Below are positions 35,903 through 48,510 of a DNA stretch of 64,000 bases, piece after piece (positions within the stretch are counted from its first letter, which is position 1; every line of letters starts with the position of its first letter). Position numbers and translations under genes: made by a program. The notes beneath the pieces are model-generated. The model saw nothing but the letters and a program-made list of their open reading frames with translations, was not told where the DNA came from and searched no databases. The DNA comes from Antilocapra americana (Eukaryota > Chordata > Mammalia > Artiodactyla > Antilocapridae): assembly GCA_007570785.1 (NCBI GenBank), contig ML664161.1:8254352-8318351 (forward strand). The letters run 5' to 3'.

Positions 35903-36112
35903 TAAATCCCTGGTGGCTCAGTGGTAAAGAATCCACTTGTCAATGCAGGACATATGGGTTTGATCCCTGGGTCGGGACTATCACCTGGAGCAGGAAATGG
36001 CAACCCACTCCAGTATTCTTGCCTGGGAAATCCCACGGACAGAGGAGCCTGGCAGGTTACAGGTCATGTGGTTGCAAAAGAGTCAAATACAACTTAGCAA
36101 CTAAAACAACAA
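35903..36112 (+). mobile_element. Bov-tA-type SINE
   Basis: It reads 'taaatccctggtggctcagt', 'gggtttgatccctgggtcgg', 'ccactccagtattcttgcct' and ends with 'aagagtcaaatacaacttag' and a CAACAA tail. Confidence 0.92.
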
Positions 36113-36188
36113 ATAACTAAAATATTAGTATTTTTATATTTGTATATATATTGTATGTGTATATATATCTTATAAATGGAGATAAGCA

Positions 36189-36220
<32 letters not shown>
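36189..36220. repeat. (CT)n(AT)n compound microsatellite
   Basis: About seven CT units run directly into about nine AT units; a short run of TA/TG repeats follows near 36221-36245. Bases 36246-36509 are plain intron before the exon. Confidence 0.93.
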
Positions 36221-36509
36221 GTACATATACACATATATGTGTGTGATAGGCAATTAGTATAAGAGAGAGACTAATATTTTAGTTCTTTTATACTTACCAA
36301 GTGTCCTAGGCCTACCATTTAAGATTTTAGGCTCTATTTGAGTTTTATCAACTAGCGAACAGGCCAAGATTCAAATGCAAAACAAAGAAATGTGTCCATC
36401 TGTTCAATGCTCCACTGAGTAGATGTGGAGAAACATTTCCATGCCTCTGGCCAGTTTGCATGCATGACTGACTGAAAGCTGAAAACAGAGGGTTTCAGGA
36501 CTTTGGCAC

Positions 36510-36623
36510 CTGTAGTTGAAGTGCATTATCGCCTGTAGAGCGTTTCCTCCACCGGTTGAAATGTCTCCTTCAAAACCTGGCAGAAGTGGTATCACAACAT
36601 ACACCCGGTATCTCTGGTTCTCC
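36510..36623 (-). CDS. PLD1: PLD1 internal exon (~residues 810-848)
   Basis: This 114-nt exon has acceptor CTTTTGCAG and donor ACAG|GTGCC on the minus strand. It encodes the last base of Arg, 37 codons beginning [10 protein letters not shown], continuing [11 protein letters not shown] and [10 protein letters not shown], and ending HFNY, then two bases of the next Arg. The segment is a conserved core strand and loop of the catalytic domain before the second HKD. Phase is 2 in and 2 out, so loss would be in frame (38 residues). A misleading open frame runs through the donor into intron with the added residues CQSPETL; the GT donor and the next exon show where coding really stops. Confidence 0.98.
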
Positions 36624-38176
36624 CTGCAAAAGTCAGACGTAGAGAGTTTTCATCACAAGAAAAAAAAAAAAAAAAGAAGACACAGTAACAGTTATTTAAA
36701 AATGATGGCCAAGCAGTTCACATGGTTTTGGAGACAGAGTGAATGGCTTCCTCCAATATCCTCTATCACATTCCAGGCTTTGGCGGAGACGGGAATGTTG
36801 CTAGACTGGAAGCCAGAAGTGGATATCAGGCTAACCATTCGTAACAATCTGAAAAATAAGCTGCATTTGGCAGTAAAGAGGGAACTGTATCCACTATCTC
36901 TCTACAGCACAACACTTCCCAGGAAAAATTCCTTGTAAGAAGGCCTTAAGTGGATTCCATGGAAGTTGAAGAGGTTACAATAAAATTTTGAAAAAGATAT
37001 TATCCTAACATTTCCTGCAGACAGTAGGCATTCAGTTAGCAATCACTGAGTAAATGAGTTCCCACAGCCTAAATCTCAGGCGAAAACCAAGATATTGGAC
37101 CCAGGATATTTTCCAGTGCAGAAATCATCGTTCAGAAGCTCTGATTCATCCCTGAAAACTCTGCTTCAAATGCAAAATGTTACCCTGGGTCCATCAAGAA
37201 TTTTAAGTAACTGATGTTGAGTTTTAAATCTCCTGCATATACAAAATATTTCTTGGCTCACTCTCCCAACTGATTAACAACAGCCTTTGAAAGAAAAGCT
37301 TTTGAGCTGCCTTTGCTAACTCAAGGATGTAACAAATATTTAGAAGAAGAAAGCGTGGCTCCTTACTTTGATCTGCATTCAGAAGTTGGAAATTTGGAGA
37401 ACTATGTTCAAATAGATACTGCCTGTTTGGAGGCGAGACTGTCAATGTCCTTATCTCTGGAAGACACACAGGAAGAAGGGCAAGTCTGGAGGTGGCCATG
37501 TTATCCACTAGGTCAGAATCTCACCCGTTGATCTGAGACGTCTACATTCACACAAAGATGTTGCTGCACCTTAATTTTCAAATCGGAATCTACCTAAATT
37601 TTTCATAATATATAATTCCTAAAGTGCATTTTCTTTTAAACTGCTACATTTTTCTTTCTTTTTTTTTTTTTTTAAAGAACTGCTATGCATTTCTTTAGGG
37701 TGAATATTATTACTACTCTTGGAGGGATCAGACTTCATTACTGAGGTCTCTGATGTCAGCTTACCATATGGAGACTTAAGGAAAGTGTGGCTTGAGGCAG
37801 AAGCCACAGCAACAGGAGAGAGTGTGGAGGCCTTTGAGCTTAACTGCAGAGCCTAGAAATGAGGAAATCTGAACTGGGGTACTGTAATGGCATGAATTAA
37901 TCACTAGATGGCAAACACAGTTTGAGTTGGAAAATTTTTTTAAAAATATAAACGGTTAAAAGTTCTCTGTCAGATAAGGGGAAGAAGCTCACATTCCTAG
38001 ATATTAAGCTAGAAAATGGGAAGAACAGAAAGAATACCTAAGCTACTGTCCCACAGCTGGTATTTAAAAGTCCACATGAATTTTACACTTGAAAATTGAC
38101 ACCATCCGGCCTCAACAAGCTGGTCTGAGTGCAATGGTGTTTATCATTAATTGATCACAGTTGCAGACATCTTTGA
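36624..38176. other. PLD1 intron sequence without a recognised feature
   Basis: It contains poly(A)/(T) tracts at about 36660-36675 and 37657-37673, possibly tails of unrecognised retroposons. A 140-codon + strand frame at 36516-36938 starts on the antisense strand of the PLD1 exon and has no recognisable domain, so I do not call it a gene. Confidence 0.55.
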
Positions 38177-38298
38177 AGAAGGAAAGGGCAACCCACTCTA
38201 GTATTCTTGCCTGGGAAATTTCATGGACAGAGAAACCTGGTGGACTATGGTCAATAGGGTTGCAAAGAGTCAGACATGACTGAAGTGACTGAGCATGC
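38177..38298 (+). mobile_element. Bov-tA-type SINE, 3' half
   Basis: It starts 'gaagaaggaaagggcaaccc', continues 'actctagtattcttgcctgg' and ends 'agagtcagacatgactgaag'. Bases 38299-38859 beyond it are unassigned; they include a short local repeat, 'ttcctcttgtaagaatgatg', at about 38468-38511. Confidence 0.9.
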
Positions 38299-38888
38299 AC
38301 ACGGTCTCAACTGTCTTTACAGAATCGCCTTTAGTCTGATCCTCCCGGGGCCACGCTCCAGTGATGGGACACTACTGCCCTCTGTTCAGACCCCCACTAA
38401 AGCAGGTTAGCCAACCTAACTTGTCTGCCCCCGAGCCTGGAAGTCCTTCTCCTCGCAGGACCCCTCTTCCTCTTGTAAGAATGATGACTGGCTTCCTCTT
38501 GTAAGAATGATGATGGCACCAGGCCATCCTGGATATGCCAGTCAGAACTGACTTGCTTCTGCCTCCACATTCCTGCAGCACGTGGCCGGCATGCCTACTC
38601 ATCACCTTTGCTTTACACAACAGTGACAGGCAGTCTGCTGGCTAGGATATGTGATAAGCCTTTTTGAGACACAGGACGTATGTCCACTTAGCTTTCTATT
38701 TTGGGCAGTGCCCAACAGAGAACCTTTGCACAAAGCATGCACCTGGTACTATTTGTTTTGAGAGGATAGGGTCTGGTTGGAAGAATGTTTGCTTCTGGAA
38801 TACCTCTGATAAACAAGAGATTCAACAGGATATTTTCTTTAAATTAGATTACATCTTAGTTGAACTTTTTTATTGTGGTAAAACATAA

Positions 38889-39093
38889 GTGTTGGTCAAT
38901 CAGTCGTGTCTGACTCTTTGGCACCCCATGGACTCTAGCCCACCAGACTCTTCTGTCCATGGGATTTTCCAGGCAAGAATACTGGAGTGGGTGGTCATTT
39001 CCTTCTCTAGGGGATCTTCCCAACCCAAGGATCGAACTCACGTCTCCTGCACTGCAGGCGGATTCTTTACTGTCTGAGCCACCAGGGAAGCCA
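38889..39093 (-). mobile_element. Bov-tA-type SINE with target-site duplication
   Basis: Complete reverse element ('gtgttggtcaatcagtcgtg' to 'gagccaccagggaagcca'). It is bordered by GTGGTAAAACATAA (38875-38888) and GTGGTAAAATACAT (39094-39107), the same site with one T difference. Confidence 0.94.
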
Positions 39094-39569
39094 GTGGTAA
39101 AATACATGTAACATCAAATTTACCATTTTAACCAATTTGAAGTGTACCATTCAGCATTATTAGTTACTTTCACATCTTGTGTAATCATCATGATCTCTGC
39201 TTACAAAAGTTTTTCATGAGCCCAAATAGAAACTCTGATAATTTTGCAATAACTTCCTATTTCCCCTTCCTGCAACCTGTGGCAACATCTAATCTACTTT
39301 CTGTCTCTAGAAAGTTGCCTGGTCTAGATATTTCAGCTAAGTGGAATCAAACAGTATTTGACCTTTGGTGGCTGATTTTATTTCACTTAGCATAATACCT
39401 TTCAAGATTCATCCATGATGTAGCATGAATCAGAATTTCCTTCCTTCTTATGGCTGAATAATATTCTGTTACATGCAGAGACCACATTTTGTTTATCGTG
39501 TCATCTGTAGGTGGGCACTTGTGATATTTCTAGCTTTTGGCTATCGTGAATAATGCTGCAGTGGATTTG

Positions 39570-39958
39570 TTATTGTTGTTGAGTAGCTAAGTTGTGTCTG
39601 ACTCTTTGCAACCTTGTGAACTGCAGCATGTCAGGCTTCCCTGTCCTTCACTATCTCCCGGAGTTTGCTCAAATTCCTGTCCATTGTTTCAATGTTGCCA
39701 TACAACCACCTCATTCTTTGTCACCAGCTTCTCCTGCCCTCAATCTTTCCCAGCATCTGGGTCTTTATCAATGAGTCAGCTTTCACATCAAGTGGCCAAA
39801 GTATTGAAGCCTCAGCTTTAGCATCAGTACTTCCAGGGAACGTTCAGGATTGATTTTCTTTAGGATTGACTAGTTTGATCCCCTTGCTGTCCAAGGAACT
39901 CTTGAGAGTCTTCTCCAGCATTGCAATTTGAAAGCATCAGTTCTTCAGTGCTCAGCAG
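39570..39958 (-). mobile_element. BovB 3' fragment
   Basis: The + strand 'ttgttgttgagtagctaagt', 'ccagcatctgggtctttatc', 'gccaaagtattgaagcctca' and 'gcatcagttcttcagtgctc' is the reverse of the BovB 3' end and ORF C-terminus. It is inserted in old L1. Confidence 0.92.
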
Positions 39959-40080
39959 GGAATGTGGGCATAGAATATTTGAGTTTCTGTTTTCATTTAT
40001 TTTATACACCCAGGAATGGTGTTACTGAGTCACATAGTTATTCTATGTTTAGCTTTTTGAGGAATCACCAAATAAATTAC

Positions 40081-41689
40081 ATTTTTGAACGTATAACATA
40101 GGCTCACAGAGCAAGACTTCAGAAGCAGAAGATTATACAATGAAAAAACTTCTTTTTCACTCCTTTGTCTCTGGCCTTCATTTCCCCTCCCTAAGGGCAA
40201 TTCGTACTACCTTTCATGTTCTTTCAGAAATAGTCTATGAACTTATAAACATATATATGTATTCTTTCCTTCTACACAAATATTAGAATACTATAAACAC
40301 TTTTCTGAATTAAAAAAATAATGTATCAGTGTATCCTGGAAATTCTTTGATATCTGCACTTAGAGAGATGCCCATTTTTAAAAACAAAATGACAGTATTC
40401 CAAATCCATACCATAATTAAACCATTCCCTTTTGGTGGGCATTGAATCATTTCAAATTTTTTGCTACTCCAAAAATCCAAAATACCTATTTTGCTGTGTG
40501 TGCTGATGCACATAAGTTGTTCTTCACATTGGTTAGAAAAATCTCAGAAGTAATATTTTTGGTCTTAAATACCAAGTATTTGTTATTCTGTTTGTAAAAG
40601 ATGGTTTCCTTGTATCCTTGTGTTTTCTTAAAAGCAAAGATGACTTCAAAATGTAGACATTTGGAAATGTCCTATAAAAATCTTCTATCTTTAGACAAAA
40701 CATTCTTGAAGAGTCAGTTTGTAGAAATCAGGCTATTCACACTTTCTTGTTCTTGGGACTCTATTAGTTCTATATCAATGTCTTTGCTTTCTTTCTTTTT
40801 TCAATGTAGCAGTTTTCGAATTTCCTTAATGATGAAATTTTAAAATTGTGTTCAGGAAATTAGCAGAAATGACTTAGATTTTCACTGCCATAAAAAAATA
40901 AAGGGCTCTGGAATTTTAAACCATAAAATTGTTGCTAAGTTTAAGTCAATGAAGTGAAAATTTTATGCACTAGCATGTCCAGGCTCCCTTCTTGATCCAG
41001 TCCCTAGAAAGCAATGGTTTCTGGCTGCTAAGAATTCTAACCTTCTCTGAAATGTCCTCACAATGTTGAGGTGGTGAAATGACAGCAGTCGGTGTAGAGC
41101 CAGAACCCGAGCCCCTACTGTGCTGAATTATTTATGATTTTAAAAGCAAAAGAAGAGCTAATGGGCACCAGGTCATCATGCAGGCTTTATCCACTTTAGT
41201 TTAGAACAGTTTCATAAAATTGCATTCTCAGGCTTTTTGTTAAAAATTTTTTTTCTTTCAAAACTCACTAACTCTCACAGCAGTGTTATGTATGATAGCT
41301 AGAAATTGGAAATAAATGTCCAATAATGGGGAGATGGTTAACTAAATTATGTTCTAGCCACTCATGGATATAACTTCTTACAGCTACAAAACGACCACTG
41401 TGATGGCTTCCTAGCAAAGTACTTCTGGGACTGTGTTAAAATGGCCCTAGTGCAAAGCTGCAATCACAAGACAATCACAGATGTGGCAGACGGATACTAT
41501 TAACTATTAAATTTTTCTCCTTAAATGTGTTTACTTCCCCCCTCAGCAACTGGAGATATGAAGGAGGCCTTGCTCTGGAATGACACTCTCACAGAGGAGT
41601 CAGGGCACAAAGATATCAGCTTCTTAGATTTAAGGAACTGGCTAGAGATCCTTTGAGCTGAGGCAGGAGTTTAAAGAAATAAGAGTGAT
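40081..41689. other. PLD1 intron sequence, no firm feature
   Basis: AT-rich. The part up to about 40520 may include more old LINE sequence ('gcccatttttaaaaacaaaa', 'accattcccttttggtgggc'). I see no exon or RNA gene. Confidence 0.5.
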
Positions 41690-42412
41690 AACGAAAATGT
41701 AGTACATATATACAATAGAATATTACTCAGCCATTAAAAGGAATGAAATTGGGTCCTTTGTAGAGACATGGATGGTGGATGGACCTAGAGATTCTCAGAT
41801 AGAGTGAAGTAAGTCAGAAAGAGAAAAACAAATACTGCATATTAATGCATATATGTGGAATCTGAAAAAAATGGTGTAATCATTTTTACAAAGCAGAAAT
41901 AGAGACACAGACCTAGAGAACAAATGTATGGACACCAAGGGGTAAAGGACAGCAACAGGATGAACTGGGAGACTGAGATCGACATATATACAGTGTTGAT
42001 ACTATGCATGCCTGCTAAGTCACTTCAGTTGTGTCTGACTCTCTGTGACCCCGTGGACTGTAGCCCTCCAGGCTCCTCTGTCCATGGGATTCTCCAGGCA
42101 AAAATACTGGAGTGGGTTGCCACGCCCTCCTCCAGGGGATCTCCCCAACCCAGGGGTCGAACCCACGTCTGTTATATCTCCTGCATTGACAGGCAGGCTC
42201 TTTACCACCAGCACTGGTACGATGTAGAAAATAGATAATTAGAACTTACTATATAGCACAGGGAACTCTACTCAATGCTCTGTGGTGACCTAAATAGGAA
42301 GGAGATCCATAAAAGGGGGGATATATGTATACGTATAGCTGATCCACTTTGTTGTACAGCAGAAACTAACACAGCATTGTAATACAACTCTACTCCAAGA
42401 AAAATAAAGAAA
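41690..42412 (+). mobile_element. L1 3' end split by a SINE
   Basis: The L1 runs 41690-42004 ('acaatagaatattactcagc', 'agtaagtcagaaagagaaaa') and continues 42226-42412 ('actatatagcacagggaact', 'gatccactttgttgtacagc', 'aacacagcattgtaatacaa'). The nested element is at 42005-42225. Confidence 0.85.
42005..42225 (-). mobile_element. Bov-tA-type SINE nested in L1
   Basis: Complete reverse element from 'gcatgcctgctaagtcactt' through 'ccaggctcctctgtccatgg' and 'ctccaggggatctccccaac' to 'ctttaccaccagcac'. The borders follow from the break in the L1. Confidence 0.93.
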
Positions 42413-43699
42413 TGAGTGAGACTCAGGGCAGGGACCCTGTCCTTTGTCCTCAAGTAGAATTCCAGGGAGAACAAGAAAGGCCCTATTCGCTCTCAGACTG
42501 GATATGGAGCCACGAAGATCCGAGCCTTGCTTCCAGGGGACACTCTGAAATGATTATTTTCCCACAGGATGTGGAAGCAACAGAAGAGAAAGGACAGAAA
42601 GGCAGGTTTGAAAGGAGAAGGCTGAAGCCCCCAGGCTACAGTAAGCAGATGCCAGAACGGGCTTGAGCCAGATCAACACTGAGCACTCGGAGCCCTTTCC
42701 CAAAGATGCAGGGCCCCGAGAGTCTATACCAAGGACATGGGAGCATCCTGACGGACTGCATACGGAGCAGAGATAACCACAAATCACTGAATCTGGTCAC
42801 AATTATCAGGAAGTAACTAAACTAATTTTCCTTCTATTGTGTGGAAGTAAAACTTGAGACAGAACTCCAAGTGAGTTACAGGAAAAGGAAATAAATTACA
42901 ATTCAGAAAGTATGTCTATATATGAATATGGACCAACAAGAAAATAGGAAAATAAAAAGCGAATTGTCGAGACGGTGAGAATGTGGGATCTTTAATATTT
43001 CTAATTTTTGTGATCGCTGAAATGCTGCCTGTCCCTTTAAAAACAGAGTCCTAATTCAAGCAGTGGCTTTCCTCAGGCTTCCCTCCTGCTCTCCTCTCAG
43101 GTAGAACCCCCTCCTCCTTCCCCTCCCCCTCAGCACAGTGCAGTCAGAAGAGGGGTCCTCTGCTCAGAGTAGGGTCTCAGGATCTATGAGACAGCCTCAG
43201 AGGAGCTCATTGTGCTTCTCCTGTGCCGAGACACTTTATTTTTTGAGAATTTGAGATTTATAGATCATATTTCACTGCCATAAACATCAAGAGCTGGTAT
43301 AAATTCTCTCATTGTTGTAGATTTTGCAGCAGCGCATGCTGCCAGAAATAATAATTGTGGTTGGGGCTTCGTGTTTCTTTATGGGGAGAATTGTACTCTA
43401 CAGTGGTATCAGTTATGGGAGAATTGGTCTGTAGCTTCTCTGTGGTTTGGGACATGGCCCACTTTATTTTGTGTTTGGCAAATCTTTTCAAATGGAGTAA
43501 ACCTTTCTGGATTTCAGGTTCTTTCATCTGTAAATGAAGGAGTTGGTGAAAATTATTGCTAGTCCACTAGACATGCTGGTTCTATTTAGCACAACTTTGC
43601 CTATTATATGTGAGACTTTTACAGATAGGACATTGCACACTGTGTGTATGCATAATTTTTTTCATTGGTTATTTTTTGAAAATGGCAAGCTTTTAAAAA
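42413..43699. other. PLD1 intron sequence without a recognised feature
   Basis: Unique intron, GC-richer at 42420-42800 and 43060-43180. Short open frames on both strands have no domain or splice support. Confidence 0.55.
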
Positions 43700-44012
43700 A
43701 GAATTTATTTTTATTTATTTTTATTTACTGTTTATGGCTGTGCTGGTCTTCGTTGCTGCTTGTGGGTGGGCTTTCTCTAACTGCAGAGAGCAGAGGTAAC
43801 TCTGCAGTTGCTATGCGTGCTTCTCATTGCAGTGGCTTCTCCTGTGGAGCACAGGCTCTAGGCACGTGGGCTCAGTAGTTGTGGTGCCTGGACTTAGTTG
43901 CTCCATGATATGTGGGGTTTTCCCAGACCAGGGATCGAACCCGTGTCCCCTGCATTGGCAGACAGTTTTTTTTTTTTTTTCTTTTTACCATTGAGCCACA
44001 AGGGAAGCCCCG
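43700..44012 (-). mobile_element. CHR-type tRNA-derived SINE (long form)
   Basis: Reverse-oriented: T-rich tail, 'ctggtcttcgttgctgcttg', 'cacaggctctaggcacgtgg', 'ccagggatcgaacccgtgtc', then a poly(T) run at 43966-43990 expanded inside the element, and the head 'gagccacaagggaagcccc'. Bases 44013-44809 beyond it are unassigned intron. Confidence 0.88.
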
Positions 44013-44809
44013 AAAATGGCAAACTTTTAAATGTAAGAATATTCAGGGTCAGTCCAGGATGTCTAACTCAGACGTCAGTCTAGGCTTGATAACCTTCGGC
44101 AGGCACGTCCCTCAGTGCAAATAAGATGTCCCAAATAAGACTCTGAAAAATCTCTTATGAAACAGCACTACAGCCCAGTCATTTTCATTCTTATTTTAGA
44201 AAAAGAATCTTTCCTTTCTTTCCTCTCTCTGCCAAGGCACATGCTCAGACTCAAAATGATTGCTGGCCTCTGCCCGGTATTAACCTTCACTCTATCTGCT
44301 GAGATACCATTTATCTAATTTTTGGAATCAAATAAGAGCAACTAAATGATCTAAATCCAAACTCCTCCTGCCACATTCTGTCATCTCTGCCTTAATGTAG
44401 CCTCTTCTCCAGGAATTCTACACAATTTGGAAGTTATCCCACAAGATAAAATGTGAAATCAGACAAGGGCATACTTAAACTTTGTATTTTTCTACTTTTT
44501 TATTGTAACTGCAGCTTAATTTCTTTAAGACAGTGATTCTGAAACATACCCAATGTGTTCTTTCAGCTTGGTATGCAAATTATAGGATATGGTAATTATA
44601 GGATGTAGATTTTTCTTTAAACCTAAGAAATTTTTATCTATCAAGCAATTACTTAAAACAAAAAAAGAAAATGTTCAGCTGATTTAAAAAAAAAATTAAG
44701 GTAAAGTATCTCTCCTAGATTTCTGGGAGAAATGAGAACATTTCCTCTTCCTCTGAAATGAGCAAAGTTTTGTAGTCGAGCTACAATGGTACAAGGTAAG
44801 GAGCACAAG

Positions 44810-45010
44810 TTGAAGTCCTAAAGACATGATCTGAGCCCCAGTTATACTCATCAACAGCTGTATGATGTGGGCAAGTTACCATAATCACTCTTGGCCTCAG
44901 CTGCCTCCTCTATAGAATGGAAATCATTTGCATCCATTTTATGTGAGAACTGATGAAAGAATTAAATAAAGGAAAGCATAAAAAGCATGCTGGATATGGA
45001 ATGACTTGAA
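44810..45010 (+). repeat. MIR-like remnant
   Basis: It reads in MIR order: 'tgatgtgggcaagttaccat', 'tcttggcctcagctgcctcc', 'tatagaatggaaatcatttg' and 'tgatgaaagaattaaataaa'. Bases 45011-45462 beyond it are unassigned. Confidence 0.65.
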
Positions 45011-45462
45011 AGTGGTTTGATAACATTATTAATCAATCAACAACTAGTGATTTCAGTTAGAAAGCTTGTACACCTTCAACTGCCTAAAGTCAAAACAAAG
45101 CAAAACTGAACTCACATGATGTTTCGGAATATACATTTTATTTTATATTTGGGAGGAAGGTGTAATCCAATCAATAACGAGGAATCCAAACGTTGATTCC
45201 TATGAGGAGTCACCTATAGATTTCTGGCAGGACACCTCTAGACAGTGTTTCAATCATGTGCCTCTACTTGTCACAAGATGAAGAAGCACCAGTTACAGGG
45301 AACCAAAGGAAGTGGTCCTTATCCAGCAAGAGTCATCTAGTAATTTTAAATGGGGCACATTCAACATCCCTTTAAGAAAACACTTGTTTCTAACATAAAT
45401 GTTAAATTCTAAATAATTGATAGAAATTAATAGTATTAATTTCTAAACAGTTTCTAAATAGT

Positions 45463-45776
45463 TGAACCAGTCAACCCTAAAGGAAATCAACCCTGAGTAT
45501 TCATTGGAAGGATGCTGAAGTTGAAGCTCCAGTACTCTGGCCCCCTAACGTAGAGAGCTGACTTACTGGAAAAGACCCTGAGGCTGGGAAAGACTGAAGA
45601 AAGGAGGAGAAGGGGACAACAGAGGATAAGATGACTGGATGGCATCACCAACTCAAAGGACATGAGTTTGAGCAAGCTCCAGGAGATAGTGAAGGACAGG
45701 GAAGCCTGGCGTGCTGCAGTCCATTGGATTGCAAAGAGTTGGGCACAACTTTAGGAACTTTACAACAACAATAAAT
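45463..45776 (+). mobile_element. BovB 3' fragment
   Basis: It begins 'accagtcaaccctaaaggaa', runs through 'gcatcaccaactcaaaggac' and 'gtgaaggacagggaagcctg', and ends 'ggcacaactttaggaacttt' with a CAACAA tail. Confidence 0.93.
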
Positions 45777-45889
45777 AGTTAATTTGAGAATTGTGATTCT
45801 TTATCCCTGTTCGAATTTAGTGTGAGCTAGCACATTTCCAGATGATGACTATTCTGGAAATAACATAGTAATTTCTTATATGAGCTGGT

Positions 45890-46110
45890 CCTTGTTGGTT
45901 TTCAAATTGCTTTCACATCTATTCATATGGGTTAGGTAGTGCAGATATTATTATTCCTCTTGTTGGTGAAAAAAAATGGAGTGCCCAGGAAGGAAGAAAT
46001 GATAGATTCGAAAGGTCATATGCCTGAGACAACAGAGCTGGGAAGAACTCAGATCTCCAGACATCCGGTTCCCAATTGCTTTCAGATTCTCCAGAGGAGG
46101 TTCCTCATAC
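45890..46110 (-). repeat. MIR-like remnant
   Basis: The + strand 'gcagatattattattcctct', 'tgaaaaaaaatggagtgccc' and 'gaaaggtcatatgcctgaga' is the reverse of the MIR core. Confidence 0.5.
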
Positions 46111-48165
46111 CATCACTCATGGCCAAACTGTAGCATCATCTGGCACTATGCTACAGTTGTAGGAAGCATGAAGAGTTTGAGCAATTTTCAAAACTGTGTA
46201 TTTTCTAATGCAGCTTAATATTAAAATACAGATGCATTTAAAGCAACTTCCTATTTCACTGCATGTGTCAACCTCATGGTGATCACGGTGCAAAATGTAC
46301 TGTTTCACTTACAAATTGTTTACCAGGGCAGCAAAGTCACGCATGTGAAGGTTCCATATGCAAAAATGGTTTCATCCTCAGAAACCATCCAGGTGCGGTA
46401 CACAGTGTTTTATGTTTTTTAGTGGGATCAGTTGTGGTTATACTCTGTCTTTTGGCTTATTCAGACATGGCACAAAGCGTCGGTGTTAGGCTGTGGATTA
46501 TGATTTCTTCTCCCTGATCTCTAGTCCTATTTGGGTTGTCAAAGACAGGCTTCTAGCTGGTTGAGAGCTGGTCACACCTCCAGGATAGTTTTGGTTTTTA
46601 GAGCAGCCCTTTTGCTTCCTGCAGAGATTCCCACAGCTATTTTTGGTTCAGCACGGGTGAACAATATTCTGAGGCTCTAGGTTACGAATTAGAACATGGA
46701 GGCTTGGCCTGGTTCTATAAAGAATTATGGATGCTGAGAAGGAATCAGGAAAAAGCAAGGGCATCAGAGAACTCATTATAGGAACCGGTGTGGCTGCCAG
46801 GGCTGGCAGAAAAACAAAGGCTCAGCCTTTGTGGAGAGAAGTTGGCAATTTAAAGACTCCAACGTCTCTAGGGTGGGAGGGCTCTGGAAGAGAGCCTGTG
46901 TTCCTTGGTCACGCTGGCCGAATGCTGATTGCTGTTTCCCTCCATCTGCTTTCTGCTGTATTCTATTCTTTTTCCAACAGCCAAAATTATACTTGTTGCT
47001 AGGCCTGTGACCCTGGCAGGGTGGTTCTGAGACCGAGAAGAGTAGAAGGAAGAGAGAGGGGTAAGCTTGGGGACGGCCCACGACGGCTCTCAGTGGGAAG
47101 GAGGCCACCTATAGCCTCCTTTGACCTTCTTCCTACGAATACAAGCTCACAGGCTTGAAATTATTCCATAAAAAGATATTTTATAATTTAGAATTAACAC
47201 AGGAGATGAACAATAATGTGGAGACACAGAGAAGGGGGAAAATGTGAAATATGATTCCGGGATACGTATGTGTGCCCACTAGAAGTCTGAATGAGTGATA
47301 CACAGACCACTCTGGAATGTGACTGTCAAAGCAAGTGGGACTACAGTGAGATCAAAGTGAAATGACACACAGTGAATTGGAAATTTGATGATCTCGTTTC
47401 CCAGTTTCTACAGAATGAGCTTGAAATGGCCCTTCTTTAAGGTGCTCTGTGATCTCCCAGGCATGAGAGAAAATCTGCAACAGATGCTACCTTGCCAGGC
47501 TCTCTAACCGTGGATCCCAGGGTCACTGGGAAATGTTCCATCAGAATACATCTTAAAGTTCCTTCAAGCTCTAAAAAGTGCTATAATTTTAGAAGAAGTG
47601 CAGATTTCAGAAGACAAATTAATATGCTAAGGAAAAATATCCTTTCAGGTTCCGAACAGTTAAAAACAAATCTTACAGATACTTATTAAACCATATAATA
47701 TAGGGAACTATTAACTGGGATGAGCGAAGCTGAGATTCCTCCTACTCTCCTGATTAGCTGGTCACAGCTCCAAAATTCATGATTCACTGCTCAGTCCAAT
47801 GAACTCATTTGTCAACTAAATGTATTTTTGTGACTTATTTCAATTTCATGAAAAAATTATTTTTCTTTTTTGTTAATGTGCTTTAAAGACCAAGAGGACA
47901 CTCCCGCATCAATAAAATGTAAGAGTTGACAGAAATACAATGCAGTTTTGTAAATGAGACATAAACTGTTCCCCAAAATTGGGAGACTGAAAAGGATGCA
48001 AAGAATCTCCCTGTGCGTGTATGTTTAACTGTAAACAGAATGTTTTTAAGTTATCTCAGAAACAGTCTTATGGTGACTTTCTTAATAAAAGCATTTGAGA
48101 AGGCAAAGAATAAAGGTCATCTGTAAAAACACAGACCATCATTAATATTTATGGCCGTATATCCT
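46111..48165. other. PLD1 intron sequence without a recognised feature
   Basis: About 2 kb of mostly unique intron, the longest stretch here without a nameable element. No splice-bordered exon with coding similarity was found. Confidence 0.55.
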
Positions 48166-48169
48166 GTTC

Positions 48170-48362
48170 TAGGAGCCTGCTTGACAATGCAGGAGACTTT
48201 AGAGACATAGGTCCGATCCCTGAGACACGAAGATCCCCTGGAGGAGGGCACGGCAACTCACCTCAGTATTCTTGCCTGGAGAATCCCATGGACAGAGGAG
48301 CCTGGAAGGCTACATAGAGTTGCAAAGAGCTGAACTAGGCTGAACCAACTTAGCATGCATGC
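48170..48362 (+). mobile_element. Bov-tA-type SINE, head truncated
   Basis: It begins in the tRNA-like part with 'aggagcctgcttgacaatgc', continues 'tcagtattcttgcctggaga' and 'atggacagaggagcctggaa', and ends near 'gcatgcatgcctgcatgc'. Confidence 0.88.
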
Positions 48363-48379
48363 CTGCATGCTGTTCGAGA

Positions 48380-48510
48380 TGAGTACTACATCATCTTGGC
48401 TCTGCCCTGGAATTACTTGTAAACATTTATAAAATAAAAGTGCCTGGGTTCCCCTTCAGGAAATTCTGACCCAGTAAGGCTGGAGTGAAGTCAAGCACTC
48501 TGTGTTTTTG
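48380..48510 (+). repeat. MER5-like DNA transposon remnant
   Basis: It has 'ccctggaattacttgtaaac', 'cctgggttccccttcaggaa' and 'attctgacccagtaaggctg', the MER5 middle in order. Bases 48511-48842 beyond it are unassigned. Confidence 0.5.

Larger units (their letters stand above)
38860..40080 (-). repeat. Old L1 (L1M-type) 3' end, antisense, split twice
   Basis: The + strand parts 38860-38888, 39094-39569 and 39959-40080 join into one reverse-oriented L1 3' region ('tttaccattttaaccaattt', 'ttatggctgaataatattct', 'atcgtgaataatgctgcagt', 'caggaatggtgttactgagt'). The interruptions are a Bov-tA and a BovB fragment. Confidence 0.75.

Noticed and set aside
36516..36938. 140-codon plus-strand ORF overlapping PLD1
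   Set aside because: Its start is the antisense of the PLD1 exon at 36510-36623, followed by intron and a poly(A) tract. No independent support.
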